Shown: positions 1 through 8,363, numbered from the stretch's first letter. The stretch is DNA of 42,398 bases from Blastococcus sp. TF02A-30 (GCF_003319185.1 NZ_QOHJ01000011.1:1-42398), one strand, 5' to 3'. Numbers and translations: made by a program. The notes: a model not told the origin generated them from the sequence alone.

Positions 1-251
1 GTCTGCACGATGGATGCGGGTTCGCGCCAGTGCGGATGCGACGGATGCGCCAGATGTGACGGATGAGTCCGCGCGCCGCGTCAAATCGCTGGTCAACGGC
101 ATTACCACGAGCGATGGCGACCCGTCTACAGCAGCGGGGTCGTTCCGGCGCGTGATCGCCACCACGCGGCGCCGGCCCGCGGGAGCCGTGCCGGTCAGGA
201 CCACGATCGCCGCCGGTTCGTGACTCACAGTAGCCAGCGACGAGAACGCCA
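1..251. other. Left-edge stretch with no supportable gene
   Basis: I see no convincing gene here. A 69-codon open frame at 14-223 (+) has no recognisable domain and no ribosome binding site, and its codon pattern looks less biased than that of its neighbours. The first 70 bases carry several short GGATG-type near-repeats. The DNA is slightly less GC-rich than what follows. A gene could begin to the left of the window, but nothing here shows it. Confidence 0.4.
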
Positions 252-274
252 CGCGGACGCGACACGCGTCCGCG
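252..274 (-). terminator. Perfect 10-bp hairpin downstream of the diguanylate cyclase
   Basis: The arm CGCGGACGCG (252-261) is repeated in inverse at 265-274, leaving a 3-nt loop (ACA on the plus strand). It lies 40 bases beyond the stop codon of the minus-strand GGDEF gene. High-GC actinobacteria often terminate with such hairpins and no clear U tract, so an intrinsic terminator is the simplest reading. Confidence 0.6.
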
Positions 275-313
275 GCGGTCGGCGCAGGACCGGTGCTGAC
301 CCTGCGCGACCGG

Positions 314-1450
314 TCAGGAGGTCAGCGCGCCGACCCGGTCCCCGCCGGCGGCCTTGGCCCGGTACATGGCGGCGTCGGCCCGGTGCATGAGCTCGGCGAC
401 GCCGTCGCCGGGCTCGACCTCGGTGACGCCCACGCTCGCGGTGACGCCACCGCGGCTGCCGACCAGGGCGACCGCCTGGCGCAGGCGCTCGGCGAGCATG
501 TCGCCGGAGAAGGCGGCGTGGACGTCGGCCAGGACGGCGAACTCGTCGCCACCGAGCCGGGCCACGGTGTCGGTCTCGCGCACCGCACCACCGAGGATGG
601 AGGCGACCGCCTTGAGCATCGCGTCGCCCGCGGCGTGACCGGCGCGGTCGTTGACCCCCTTGAAGCCGTCGAGGTCGACGATGCAGACCACCGCCTGGTG
701 CCCCCAGCCGGCCGACTCGACGGCCCGCTCCACCCGCTCCAGGAAGGTGCGCCGGTTCGGGATGCCGGTGAGCGGATCGGTGGCCGCCAGCGTCTCCTGC
801 GTGCGGATGAGCAGCGTCTGCCGGTCGTAGGCGGCCCACGAGTTGGACGAGGCCATCGCGCAGATGAGCGTGAGCGCGGCCATCACGGTGAGGAAGAAGC
901 CGCCGGAGGTGGTGAGCCCCGGCATCTCGACGAAGACGAAGTAGCTGCCGGTCATCGCCCCGCCCACGACGACCACGCCGACCGGCGAGTACGCGACGGC
1001 CATGAATGTCAGCGTCAGGAAGAGCAGCGCGTCCAGCGGGCTGGCCGGACCGCCGTCACGCCGGGTGCCGACGATGATCAGCACCGCGGTGCCCAGCGAC
1101 CAGAGGTAGAACAGCGTGGGCCCGCGCCAGTCGCGCATCATCCGCGGCAGCGGCAGGAGCAGCAGCAAGGGGCACCCGGCGACCACGAGGCCCGCCATGC
1201 CGAGGATGACCGGGTCGTGCCGGCCGGGGCTGTCGGTCACCAGCGCGTAGACCAGGACGGCGACGGCGGAGACCTCGCTGAGCAGGACGCCGTGCCGCAC
1301 GTGCCGGACCCAGTAGGCGACCCGTTCCTCGTCGCGCGCCAGCGGGCGGTAGAGGCCGGCCACGAGGGCGGTGAGCGCACGGCGCACCGGCCCGCGGTCG
1401 GCGGGCTGCGCACCGCCGGCGCGGCGGTCCCCGGGCACTCCTGCGCTCAC
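314..1450 (-). CDS. Membrane-anchored GGDEF diguanylate cyclase
   Basis: The protein is about 378 aa. The N-terminal half is a run of hydrophobic segments (roughly six helices) forming an undefined membrane sensor, and the C-terminal half is a full GGDEF domain. The active-site motif GGDEF sits at about residues 300-304 in ARLGGDEFAVLAD. An RETD motif five residues upstream matches the RxxD inhibitory I-site, so an active, product-inhibited synthase making c-di-GMP from two GTP is expected. There is no EAL domain. The start is uncertain: GTG at 1450 or 1438 both fit and neither has a strong ribosome binding site. It is transcribed away from the maleylpyruvate-isomerase-like gene on the right and ends at a strong hairpin. 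Confidence 0.9.
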   Translation of the reverse strand: MSAGVPGDRRAGGAQPADRGPVRRALTALVAGLYRPLARDEERVAYWVRHVRHGVLLSEVSAVAVLVYALVTDSPGRHDPVILGMAGLVVAGCPLLLLLPLPRMMRDWRGPTLFYLWSLGTAVLIIVGTRRDGGPASPLDALLFLTLTFMAVAYSPVGVVVVGGAMTGSYFVFVEMPGLTTSGGFFLTVMAALTLICAMASSNSWAAYDRQTLLIRTQETLAATDPLTGIPNRRTFLERVERAVESAGWGHQAVVCIVDLDGFKGVNDRAGHAAGDAMLKAVASILGGAVRETDTVARLGGDEFAVLADVHAAFSGDMLAERLRQAVALVGSRGGVTASVGVTEVEPGDGVAELMHRADAAMYRAKAAGGDRVGALTS

Positions 1451-1588
1451 ACCCGAGCGATCGTCGCCCGGCGCGCTGTGCTTGATGCCACCCTCACCCC
1501 GAAGGGGCAGGGCCGCACCATGCCCGATGTCATGCCTGGCCGGGGGCGGGACGGGGTACGGGCGCCTTCCGTGGACCGACACCAGGGC

Positions 1589-2464
1589 ATGGCCGACGCC
1601 GGCCGCGAACAGGTCAGCAGCATGGTGCTGGGCGCGTGGGACACCTTCCTCGCCCGGGCCGAGACCGTGGACCTCGAGCGCTCCTCCCGCCTCCCGGGCT
1701 GGCGGGCGCACGAGATCTGCGTCCACCTGGGCTGCTGGGACGACCACACGGCCCTGGCCGACCTGATCGAGTCGGCCCGCACCGGCGCGCACGGCACTCC
1801 CCCAGATCCCGACGCGGTCAACGCCCGGGTCACGGCCGCCCACCGCGACGCGTCCCGCGAGGAGGTGCTGGCCGCGCTGCGCCGCAACCGCGACGCGACC
1901 GCGCGCTACCTGGCCGAGGAGCCGGTCGAGCTCGACACCGCCCCGGCCGTCTCCGTCGTCGGCCAGGTGCCGCTGCTCAGCGTCGTGCTGGGGCAGGCCT
2001 ACGAGCTCGCCGTCCACGGGCTGGACCTGGTGTCCTGCGGGGCCGAGCCGCCGCCGGCGGACGTGCTCCAGTCGGGGCTGGCCGCGCTGGTGGACGTGAC
2101 CGGTGGCCTGGCCGCCGACCTCGGCATCGTCGGGCGGGTCACGCTGGCGACGCCGGACGGCGGGTGGGGCTTCGACTCCGACGCCCGCGGGTGGCGGGTG
2201 CGGCGGGTGCCGGCCGGCGAGCACGAGGGGCCGGCGGTCGAGGCGTCGGCGGACCTGCTCCTGGAGGCTGCGTCCGGGCGGATCAACCCGGTGCCGGCCG
2301 TGGCGATGCGCAAGCTCAAGGTGCACGACGTCGGTGGGCTGCTCACCCTGGCGCCGATCGTGCAGAAGGTGCCGGGCATCCCCGGCGGGCCGATCCTGCA
2401 GCTGGCCGCGCGGACCGTCGGTGGCGCGGGCGGCGTGCTGGGCCGGCTGTTCAGGAAGGGGTGA
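1589..2464 (+). CDS. Maleylpyruvate isomerase family protein (mycothiol-dependent type)
   Basis: The protein is about 291 aa. The first half is a DinB/MDMPI-like four-helix bundle recognisable from the early GWRAHEICVHLGCWDDH region, with His residues typical of a metal site. It is followed by the AYELAVHGLDLV segment common in actinobacterial MDMPI proteins. The C-terminal part resembles the SCP2-like domain often fused to this family. The family includes mycothiol-dependent isomerases and many members of unknown substrate; no gentisate or maleylpyruvate genes are nearby, so the reaction is not assigned. The ATG at 1589 fits the start of homology. An ATG at 1520 with AAGGGG upstream is an alternative. 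Its 3' end overlaps the convergent TVP38 gene by 14 bases. Confidence 0.8.
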   Translation: MADAGREQVSSMVLGAWDTFLARAETVDLERSSRLPGWRAHEICVHLGCWDDHTALADLIESARTGAHGTPPDPDAVNARVTAAHRDASREEVLAALRRNRDATARYLAEEPVELDTAPAVSVVGQVPLLSVVLGQAYELAVHGLDLVSCGAEPPPADVLQSGLAALVDVTGGLAADLGIVGRVTLATPDGGWGFDSDARGWRVRRVPAGEHEGPAVEASADLLLEAASGRINPVPAVAMRKLKVHDVGGLLTLAPIVQKVPGIPGGPILQLAARTVGGAGGVLGRLFRKG

Positions 2465-3116
2465 GCCGCGCCCGCCGGCGCCACACCGCGACGGGGACGA
2501 CGACGGCGAGCGCCAGCAGCCCCGCCAGGAGCAGCGCCGTCCGCCCGGGGACGACGGCCGCGACGGAGGCCCCGACGCCGACCTGCACCAGCGTGCTGGG
2601 TACCAGGCCGACGGCGGTGGCGGCGGCATAGGGGGCGAACCGCATGCCGGTCAGCCCGGCGCCGTAGCTGACGACGACGAACGGGACGACCGGGACCAGC
2701 CGCCCGGTCAGCACCGCCGCGAAGCCGCGCCCGACGACCGCGTCGTCGAACCGGGTCAGCCGGGGGCCGGACAACCGCGCCACGGCCGCCCGGCCCAGCG
2801 ATCGGCTGAGCCCGAAGGCGGCGAGGCCGGCCAGGATCCCTCCGGCGAAGGCGACGGCGAGCCCGGCCCAGAAGCCGACGACGACGGCGACGAGCACCGA
2901 GACGGCCGACCGGGGCACCGGCGCGAGAAGCACCAGCGCCACCCCGGCGACCAGCGCCGTCCAGCCGAGCGGTCCGGCGCCGGCCAGCGCGTCGCGGACG
3001 TCACCGACGGTGGGCAGCTCCAGCGTGAGGGCCAGGACCGCGGCGACGGCGAGCAGCACCGCCAGCGCGGCAGCGCGCACCCACACCGCCGTCGTCCCCG
3101 TCCGCACGCCGTCCAT
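2451..3116 (-). CDS. TVP38/TMEM64 (SNARE-associated, DedA-like) membrane protein
   Basis: The protein is 221 aa and very hydrophobic, with about five to six membrane segments. The central part has the layout of the SNARE-associated (VTT) domain: a Gly-rich helix, a reentrant GLSRSLGRAAVARL stretch, then a FDDAVVGRGFAAVLTGRLVP motif that matches the F-x-x-R-L-x-P signature of this family. The family acts in lipid scrambling or small-solute transport at the cytoplasmic membrane; no substrate can be read here. The ATG at 3116 lacks a clear ribosome binding site, so a GTG a few codons downstream is possible. The gene converges with and slightly overlaps the MDMPI-like gene. Confidence 0.85.
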   Translation of the reverse strand: MDGVRTGTTAVWVRAAALAVLLAVAAVLALTLELPTVGDVRDALAGAGPLGWTALVAGVALVLLAPVPRSAVSVLVAVVVGFWAGLAVAFAGGILAGLAAFGLSRSLGRAAVARLSGPRLTRFDDAVVGRGFAAVLTGRLVPVVPFVVVSYGAGLTGMRFAPYAAATAVGLVPSTLVQVGVGASVAAVVPGRTALLLAGLLALAVVVPVAVWRRRARLTPS

Positions 3117-3149
3117 GGTCGGTCATGCCGCCGCCGGGACGGCGGAGGG

Positions 3150-4358
3150 TCAGCAGCCGCCGAGGGAGATGCCGCGCTGGGTCAGCCACGGCACCGGGTT
3201 GGTGCGGTCGGCGTAGAGGCCGCCGCGGTGCACCTCGAAGTGCAGGTGCGGCCCGGTGGACTGGCCGCGGTTGCCCACCTCGGCGATCTGCTCGCCGGCA
3301 GCGACGGCCTGGCCCGGCGTCACGAAGAACTGGTTGACGTGGCCGTAGAGGGTGATCGTCCCGTCGCCGTGCTGGACGGCGACGGCGAGCCCGAAGCCGC
3401 TGGCGGGGCCGGCCTGCAGCACGACGCCGCCCTCGGGCGTGAACACCGGGGTGCCGATCGGCGCGGCGATGTCGACGCCGGCGTGCAACGTGCCCCACCG
3501 GGCGCCGTAGCAGGACGTGACCCGGCCGTGGGTGGGTGCCACCGCTCCCCCGGCGGAGCTCAGCGTCGTGGCGGCCAGGCGGGCGGTCTGCTGGCCGGCC
3601 CAGGCGCGCTCGGCGTCCTCCTGGCCCTGCAGCTCCAGCAGCCGGATCTCCGCCGCCTTCAGCTGCTCGTCCAGGCGCGTCTTCTCGGCCGCGAGCGCGT
3701 CGAAGTCGGCCTGGGCGCCGGCGAGCTGGGCGTCGGCGGCGGCGCGCTTCTCGTCCGCCTCGCGGGCGAGCCGGTCGCGGTCCTCGACCGCAGCCCGGGC
3801 GTTGCGGTCGGCCTGCCGCTGCCGCTGCTCGTCGGCCTCGAAGGCGGCCAGGGTCCGGGAGCGCTCGTCGCCGAGGTGGTCGAGGGTGGCGGCCTGCTGG
3901 AGCAGCTCGCCGGGACCGTCGGCGTCGAGGATCAGCTGGACCTCGCCCAGCTCCTGCCCGCCGCTCATGTACGCCTGCCGGCTGATCTCGACGACCTCGT
4001 CGCGACCGCGCTCGACCGTGGCCCGGGCCTCGGCCAGCTCGGCGGCCGCGCGCTCGGCGTCCTGGTGGGCGGCGTCGAGGGCGGCCTGCGCCGCGAGCGC
4101 CTCACCGCTGGCGGCCTCGGCCTCCACGGTCATGCGCTGCAGGTTGTCCTCGGCCTCGGTGACCCGGGCGGCGATGGCCGCGACCTCGGCGGCGACGGCG
4201 TCGTGCGCGACGCGGGCGTCGTCCCGGGGCGCGGCGGCCGCCGGACCGGCACCGATGAGGACCCCGGCGAGCAGGCCGGCCGAGGTCAGCGAGATACCGA
4301 GACGGCGTCGGCGAGAAGTGCGGTGGGCAGGCGTGCGGGGGTGGTGCAGGGTCGCCAA
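3150..4358 (-). CDS. Secreted M23 (LytM) peptidoglycan endopeptidase with coiled coil
   Basis: The mature protein is predicted to be exported: a basic stretch, a hydrophobic segment and an AAAA-type cleavage region (GPAAAAPR) come first. A long Ala/Glu/Arg-rich coiled coil of about 200 residues follows, then a complete M23 domain. Zinc ligands are visible: HAGVD (His about 292, Asp about 296), a GHV histidine (about 340) and GPHLHFEV (HxH, about 371-373). It should cleave peptide cross-links in the wall, and the coiled coil resembles those that couple hydrolases to the division machinery. The open frame reaches a GTG at 4439, but that codon lies inside the riboswitch. I therefore take the TTG at 4358, which has GGAG about 10 nt upstream, giving 402 aa. 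Confidence 0.88.
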   Translation of the reverse strand: MATLHHPRTPAHRTSRRRRLGISLTSAGLLAGVLIGAGPAAAAPRDDARVAHDAVAAEVAAIAARVTEAEDNLQRMTVEAEAASGEALAAQAALDAAHQDAERAAAELAEARATVERGRDEVVEISRQAYMSGGQELGEVQLILDADGPGELLQQAATLDHLGDERSRTLAAFEADEQRQRQADRNARAAVEDRDRLAREADEKRAAADAQLAGAQADFDALAAEKTRLDEQLKAAEIRLLELQGQEDAERAWAGQQTARLAATTLSSAGGAVAPTHGRVTSCYGARWGTLHAGVDIAAPIGTPVFTPEGGVVLQAGPASGFGLAVAVQHGDGTITLYGHVNQFFVTPGQAVAAGEQIAEVGNRGQSTGPHLHFEVHRGGLYADRTNPVPWLTQRGISLGGC

Positions 4359-4385
4359 GGCGACGGTTCTCCGTTTCCTCCGACC

Positions 4386-4546
4386 GCCTACCGGGTTAGC
4401 TGACGGGTTCGGGCGCGAAGGTGCCCTACCTGCCCGCACGCGTGCGGGCAGGACTCACCCCAGGACTGCGGTGGGTCCCCGGTCCTCCCGGCCGTCGGGC
4501 CGGGCGGTTCGGCGGGGTCCGGCCGAGGCCCTCGGTTGAGGGTCTA
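4386..4546 (-). promoter_or_regulatory. c-di-AMP riboswitch (ydaO-yuaA type)
   Basis: Read on the minus strand, the leader of the M23 gene contains the hallmark blocks of this class in order: GGGGACCCACC, then CUGGGGUGAGUCC, a variable hairpin (4429-4452), GUAGGGCACCUUCGC, CCCGAACCCGUCAGCUAACC and finally GGUAGGC. The variable hairpin is a perfect 24-bp palindrome in DNA. It is well established that actinobacteria place this class upstream of cell-wall hydrolases, where binding of c-di-AMP usually lowers expression. The 5' boundary is approximate. The hydrolase start codon follows the aptamer by about 30 nt, leaving room for only a short expression platform. Confidence 0.85.
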
Positions 4547-4694
4547 AGGCTCGGCTGGACCGCGGGCGACGCTACAAGCGGTTCGCCGGTATGTCACGGC
4601 CGGATAACGGAGCCGCCGGTCAGCGGGCTGCGTCCCGGCGCCGGCCGGGCGTGGCGCGGCCTCCCCACGGCGGTCTGGCAGGCTGTCGAGCACC

Positions 4695-4768
4695 GGGGCG
4701 GTAGCTCAGCCGGTCAGAGCATGGGACTCATAATCCCTGGGTCGTGGGTTCGAGCCCCACCCGCCCCA
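4695..4768 (+). tRNA. tRNA with CAT anticodon (tRNA-Met, elongator type)
   Basis: A complete cloverleaf is present. The 7-bp acceptor stem GGGGCGG pairs with CCGCCCC at 4761-4767. The D arm is GCTC...GAGC. The anticodon loop CTCATAA is flanked by GGGA/TCCC, and the T arm is GTGGG-TTCGAGC-CCCAC. The discriminator is A, followed by CC. The first pair of the anticodon stem is a T-T mismatch. It lacks the three G-C pairs typical of initiator tRNA, so elongator Met is most likely. An Ile2 tRNA (lysidine-modified CAT) cannot be excluded from sequence alone. Confidence 0.93.
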
Positions 4769-4786
4769 CCGGCCCTCGAGGCGGCC

Positions 4787-5122
4787 TCAGCCCTGTCGCG
4801 GGAAGACGTCGCTCATGCCCGAGAGCATCAGCACCCGGTCCACCGGACGGGATGCCGCGCGCAGCACCGGACGGCGGCCCGCGCCGGCCGACGCCTCGAC
4901 GGCGAGGATCATGACCGCGATCGCCGCGGAGCAGATGAACGACACCTCGCCGGCGTCGATGACGTCCACCACCACCGGCGCCCGCCCCTGCTCGACCTGG
5001 AACCTCGCGACGGTGGCCGAGTCGACGTCGCCCCGCAGCCACAGCACCCGCGGTCCGGCGGGTTCCTGCTCGACCACGAGCGATCCGGGAACGGGCGGCA
5101 CCCCGCCCGCGTGGTCCGACAT
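4787..5122 (-). CDS. STAS-domain protein (anti-sigma-factor antagonist-like)
   Basis: The protein is 111 aa and made up almost entirely of one STAS fold: a VLWLRGDVDSAT first strand-helix unit, VVVDVIDAGEVSFICSAAI as the core strand and helix, then VLRAASRPVDRVLMLSGM. In classic antagonists the core reads D-S-S-G and its second serine is phosphorylated by the partner anti-sigma kinase. Here the aligned residues read C-S-A-A (residues 64-67), so the usual phospho-serine position is Ala. It may therefore be constitutively active, regulated through the remaining Ser65, or not a sigma regulator at all. The ATG at 5122 has GAGGAGG upstream. No kinase or sigma gene is adjacent. Confidence 0.82.
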   Translation of the reverse strand: MSDHAGGVPPVPGSLVVEQEPAGPRVLWLRGDVDSATVARFQVEQGRAPVVVDVIDAGEVSFICSAAIAVMILAVEASAGAGRRPVLRAASRPVDRVLMLSGMSDVFPRQG

Positions 5123-5434
5123 CGCTGCCTCCTCGCCTGCCGGGACCGGCGGCGGAGCGGGGCTCGGGACCGGTCGCACCCACCGCGGAGCCCCGTGATG
5201 CTCAACGCTACGCCGGGACCGACGGTGCCCGACAGGCCGCGCGACGCTCCCCGCGGGGGACCGGGTGGCGCGGACCGCAGGACGGTGCAAGGCTCCGTTG
5301 CGGGGCGGGGAACCCTGGCTTCAACCACTGGCTGGACGAGACCCCGCCCGCCAACGTCCGCCCCGGCCGATGCCCGGGCGGAGCCGGCGAGAGCACGTGC
5401 GAAGCTGCGGCCACCCCGACGAGAGGTGGCCGCC
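5123..5434. other. Intergenic region between STAS and thioesterase genes
   Basis: This 312-base gap separates two divergently transcribed genes and must contain both promoters. Open frames that cross it are extensions of real genes in neighbouring coordinates. I see no RNA gene, clear inverted repeat or convincing promoter hexamer pair. Confidence 0.4.
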
Positions 5435-5851
5435 GTGCCCTCCCCCGACCAGCTGATGACCCGCGTGCAGGCCGTGCTGGACATCCCGCTGCACCGCTTC
5501 CTCGGCATGCAGCTGCGCGACCCCGCCGACCCGTCGGCCGGCGTCTGGTTCCCGGTCGACCACCCGGCGCAGAACCCGCACGGCATGCTGCACGGCGGCG
5601 TCGTCTACACGCTGGTCGACGTCGCGGCGTTCCTCGCCCTCCTCCCCCACCTGACCGACGACGAGCACGCCGTCACCCACGACCTCACCGTCTCGCTGCT
5701 CCGGCCGGTCAGTGCCGGCGCCCGCGTCGAGCTCACCGGCACCGTCCTCAGGAGGGGTCGCGCGGTCGCCTTCATGCGCACCGAGGTGACCGTCGACGGC
5801 GCGCTCGTCGCCACCGGACAGGTCACCAAGAGCGTCGTCGCCGCGGGCTGA
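5435..5851 (+). CDS. PaaI-family hotdog thioesterase
   Basis: The protein is 138 aa, the usual size for a single hotdog domain. It has the characteristic helix segment NPHGMLHGGVVYTLVDVAA, where the HGG stretch and the acidic residue in the following helix form the acyl-CoA thioesterase site. The strands THDLTVSLLRPV and ARVELTGTVLRRGR follow. It probably hydrolyses an aromatic or medium-chain acyl-CoA; the substrate is not readable. The GTG at 5435 has GAGAGG eight bases upstream and is preferred over the GTG at 5426 and the much longer upstream frame. Confidence 0.85.
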   Translation: MPSPDQLMTRVQAVLDIPLHRFLGMQLRDPADPSAGVWFPVDHPAQNPHGMLHGGVVYTLVDVAAFLALLPHLTDDEHAVTHDLTVSLLRPVSAGARVELTGTVLRRGRAVAFMRTEVTVDGALVATGQVTKSVVAAG

Positions 5852-6058
5852 GGGCTCGCCGCGCGGCCGCGTCCGCGTCGGCGCAGGCCACTCGCGGTCC
5901 GTTCTATGGCCGGACGTGGTCGTGACGGCGCGCCGGGCGCCCCGGGTACCGCGGCGGCGGGCGAACCCGGCGTGTTGACCGTGTCCGTGCAGGTGGAGGA
6001 GGCTCCGCCGTCTCCCGGGCGCACCCGCCCCCGGGCACGTCGCGCACGAGGATCGCCG

Positions 6059-6343
6059 ATGGCCGTCTACGTGTACCGCTGTCCCGAGCACGGGGCCGTC
6101 GAGCTGGCGCGGCCGATCGGCACCGCCGGCGGCACCGAGCCGTGCCCGCTGTGCGGCTCCCCCGCCGGCCGCGTCTTCACCGCGCCCCGCCTGTCGTTCG
6201 GCGATCCCCGTCGCCGGGCGCTGATCGACCGCACCGAGCGCACCCGCGACGAACCGGCCGTGGTCGCGGCACCGCCCCCACGCCGCCCGCAGCCGCGTCC
6301 GGCAGCGATCGACCCTGCGTGGCGCCGGTTGCCGCGTCCCTGA
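6059..6343 (+). CDS. FmdB-like zinc-ribbon protein of the formamide operon
   Basis: The protein is 94 aa. The N-terminal 45 residues are an FmdB-type zinc ribbon (YVYRCPEHG ... EPCPLCGSPAGRVF), followed by an Arg/Pro-rich tail. Typical members have two CxxC pairs; here the first pair is CPEH, giving a C-H-C-C ligand set. FmdB was named as a putative regulatory protein in formamide operons, and this gene starts the same kind of operon here, 27 bases ahead of the amide channel. The ATG at 6059 has ACGAGGA upstream. Confidence 0.8.
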   Translation: MAVYVYRCPEHGAVELARPIGTAGGTEPCPLCGSPAGRVFTAPRLSFGDPRRRALIDRTERTRDEPAVVAAPPPRRPQPRPAAIDPAWRRLPRP

Positions 6344-6370
6344 CCCACCCCGTCGGAAGGACGGTGCCCC

Positions 6371-7066
6371 ATGGCCAGCGTCGGGCTCCTCTACGTCGGA
6401 GCAGTCCTCGTCCTCAACGGCCTCATGCTCCTGGGGCTGGTCGACGCCAGGGCCGCAGCACCGCTGAACTTCTTCGTCGGGGGGCTGCAGGTCGTCACCC
6501 CGACGTACCTGATCTTCACGTCCGGTGGAGACGCGGACGTGATCCTCGGCGCCTCCGGGCTCTACCTGTTCGGCTTCACCTACCTCTACGTCGGGTTCAA
6601 CCTGCTGGGCGGGCTCGACGGCACCGGTCTCGGGTGGTTCTCCGCCTTCGTCGCCGGCTGCGCGCTCGTCTACGCGGGGCTGAACTTCGGCAGGCTGGAT
6701 GATCCGGCCTTCGGCGTCATCTGGCTCTACTGGGCCGTGCTCTGGGGCCTGTTCTTCCTGGTCCTGGGGCTCAAGCGCGAGGAGCTGACCCGCTTCACCG
6801 GCGCCGTCGCCGTCGTCGCCGGGGTGATCACCGCCGCCATCCCCGCCTTCCTGCTGCTCACCGGCACCTGGGCCGAGCACACGACGCTCTGGGCGGTCCT
6901 CATCGCCGTCCTCTGCGTGGCCTCGCTGGCCCTCTACCCCCGCCTGCGGGAGCCCCAGGCCACTGCCGCCACCGCGCCTGCCCCGGAGCTGCGGGAGGAG
7001 GGGCCGCCGGCCCCGCGCCGTGGCCAGGCCGCCGGACGCCACGGGGGTGACGCCACCCCGCGATGA
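6371..7066 (+). CDS. AmiS/UreI family amide/urea channel
   Basis: The protein is 231 aa with six hydrophobic helices and the family pattern: VGLLYVGAVLVLNGLMLLG at the N terminus, APLNFFVGGLQVV next, then LYLFGFTYLYVGFN and WLYWAVLWGLFF. It should allow short-chain amides such as formamide or acetamide (or urea) to cross the membrane. The last 35 residues are a charged, Pro/Ala-rich cytoplasmic tail beyond the usual family length. Its ATG has GGAAGG upstream. The stop lies 43 bases before the formamidase start, so the two are in one operon. Confidence 0.9.
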   Translation: MASVGLLYVGAVLVLNGLMLLGLVDARAAAPLNFFVGGLQVVTPTYLIFTSGGDADVILGASGLYLFGFTYLYVGFNLLGGLDGTGLGWFSAFVAGCALVYAGLNFGRLDDPAFGVIWLYWAVLWGLFFLVLGLKREELTRFTGAVAVVAGVITAAIPAFLLLTGTWAEHTTLWAVLIAVLCVASLALYPRLREPQATAATAPAPELREEGPPAPRRGQAAGRHGGDATPR

Positions 7067-7109
7067 CCGGACCCCGTTCCCCACCGACCCGCCGAGCAGG
7101 AGGCAAGCC

Positions 7110-8363
7110 ATGCCCGATGTCGTGTTCCCGCTGGACTCCACGAAGAAGTTCACCGACCAGAAGTACGTCGGCCACAACCGCTGGCACCCGGACATCCCGG
7201 CGAACGTGACCGTCCGGCCCGGCGACTCCTTCCGCGTGCACTGCCGCGAGTGGTTCGACGGGGCCATCCACAACGACGACTCCGCCGACGACGTGCGCGA
7301 CGCCCCGCTGTCGACGGTCCACGTGCTCAGCGGCCCCATCGCGGTCGAGGGAGCAGCACCCGGCGACCTCCTCGTGGTGGACATCCTCGACGTCGGGCCC
7401 ATCCCGCAGGAGGACTCGGGGCCGCTCGCCGGCCAGGGCTGGGGCTACACCGGCATCTTCGCCACGCAGAACGGCGGTGGCTTCCTCACCGAGCAGTTCC
7501 CCGACGCGTACAAGGTCATCTGGGACTTCTCCGGCCAGACGGCGACCTCGCGGCACGTCCCCGGCGTCTCGTTCACCGGCATCGTGCACCCGGGGCTCAT
7601 GGGCACCGCGCCGTCGGCGGACCTGCTCGCGCGCTGGAACCGCCGCGAGCAGGCCCTCATCGACACCGACCCGGACCGGGTCCCGCCGCTGGCCCTCCCC
7701 CCGCTGCCCCAGGACGCCATCCTCGGAACCCTCGCCGGAGCCGAGTTCGACCGCGCCGCAGCGGAGGCCGCGCGCACCGCGCCGCCGCGCGAGAACGGCG
7801 GCAACCAGGACATCAAGAACCTGACCAAGGGCAGCCGGGTCTTCTACCCGGTGTTCGTCGACGGCGCGAAGCTCTCCATGGGCGACCTGCACTTCTCGCA
7901 GGGGGACGGGGAGATCACCTTCTGCGGCGCCATCGAGATGGGCGGGTTCATGGACCTGCACGTCGACGTGATCAAGGGCGGGATGGAGACCTACGGCGTC
8001 GGCGAGAACGCGGTCTTCATGCCCGGGAACGTGGATCCGCGCTACGAACGCTGGCTGGCCTTCTCCGGCACGTCGGTGACGCTCGACGACGAGCAGCACT
8101 ACCTCGACTCGCACCTGTCCTACCAGCGCGCCTGCCTGCACGCGATCGACTACCTGACCAAGTTCGGCTACACGCCGGAACAGGCGTACATGATCCTGGG
8201 CGCCGCCCCCATCGAGGGCCGGCTCTCCGGCGTCGTGGACATCCCGAACTCCTGCTCGACCGTCTACCTGCCGACCGCCATCTTCGACATGGACATCACG
8301 CCGTCCGCATCGGGCCCGGCCCGCATCGACCCCGGGATGGGCGTGCCGAGGTCCAGCTTCTGA
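7110..8363 (+). CDS. fmdA: Formamidase (FmdA/AmdA family)
   Basis: The protein is 417 aa, the usual length for the FmdA/AmdA formamidase-acetamidase family (formamide to formate and ammonia). Typical segments are visible: the start of the fold with HNRWHPDIP, GPIAVEGAAPGDLLVVDILDV, the FTGIVHPGLMG region and FCGAIEMGGFMDLHVDVIKGGM. The ATG at 7110 follows AGGAGG at optimal spacing, so the longer frame starting at 7020 is an upstream extension. Placement behind an FmdB-like protein and an AmiS/UreI channel strongly supports formamide or short-amide nitrogen scavenging. A strong hairpin follows the stop. Confidence 0.93.
   Translation: MPDVVFPLDSTKKFTDQKYVGHNRWHPDIPANVTVRPGDSFRVHCREWFDGAIHNDDSADDVRDAPLSTVHVLSGPIAVEGAAPGDLLVVDILDVGPIPQEDSGPLAGQGWGYTGIFATQNGGGFLTEQFPDAYKVIWDFSGQTATSRHVPGVSFTGIVHPGLMGTAPSADLLARWNRREQALIDTDPDRVPPLALPPLPQDAILGTLAGAEFDRAAAEAARTAPPRENGGNQDIKNLTKGSRVFYPVFVDGAKLSMGDLHFSQGDGEITFCGAIEMGGFMDLHVDVIKGGMETYGVGENAVFMPGNVDPRYERWLAFSGTSVTLDDEQHYLDSHLSYQRACLHAIDYLTKFGYTPEQAYMILGAAPIEGRLSGVVDIPNSCSTVYLPTAIFDMDITPSASGPARIDPGMGVPRSSF

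Noticed and set aside
14..223. 69-codon frame at the left edge
   Set aside because: No domain, no ribosome binding site and no useful context, so I did not list it as a gene.
293..1588. Long upstream extension of the MDMPI-like open frame and antisense frames over the GGDEF gene
   Set aside because: The translated extension is low-complexity Arg/Gly/Glu sequence antisense to a clear GGDEF protein, a normal effect of very high GC.
4429..4452. 24-bp perfect palindrome read as a protein operator or terminator
   Set aside because: It fits the variable stem between conserved blocks of the c-di-AMP riboswitch, and it lies before the gene rather than after it.
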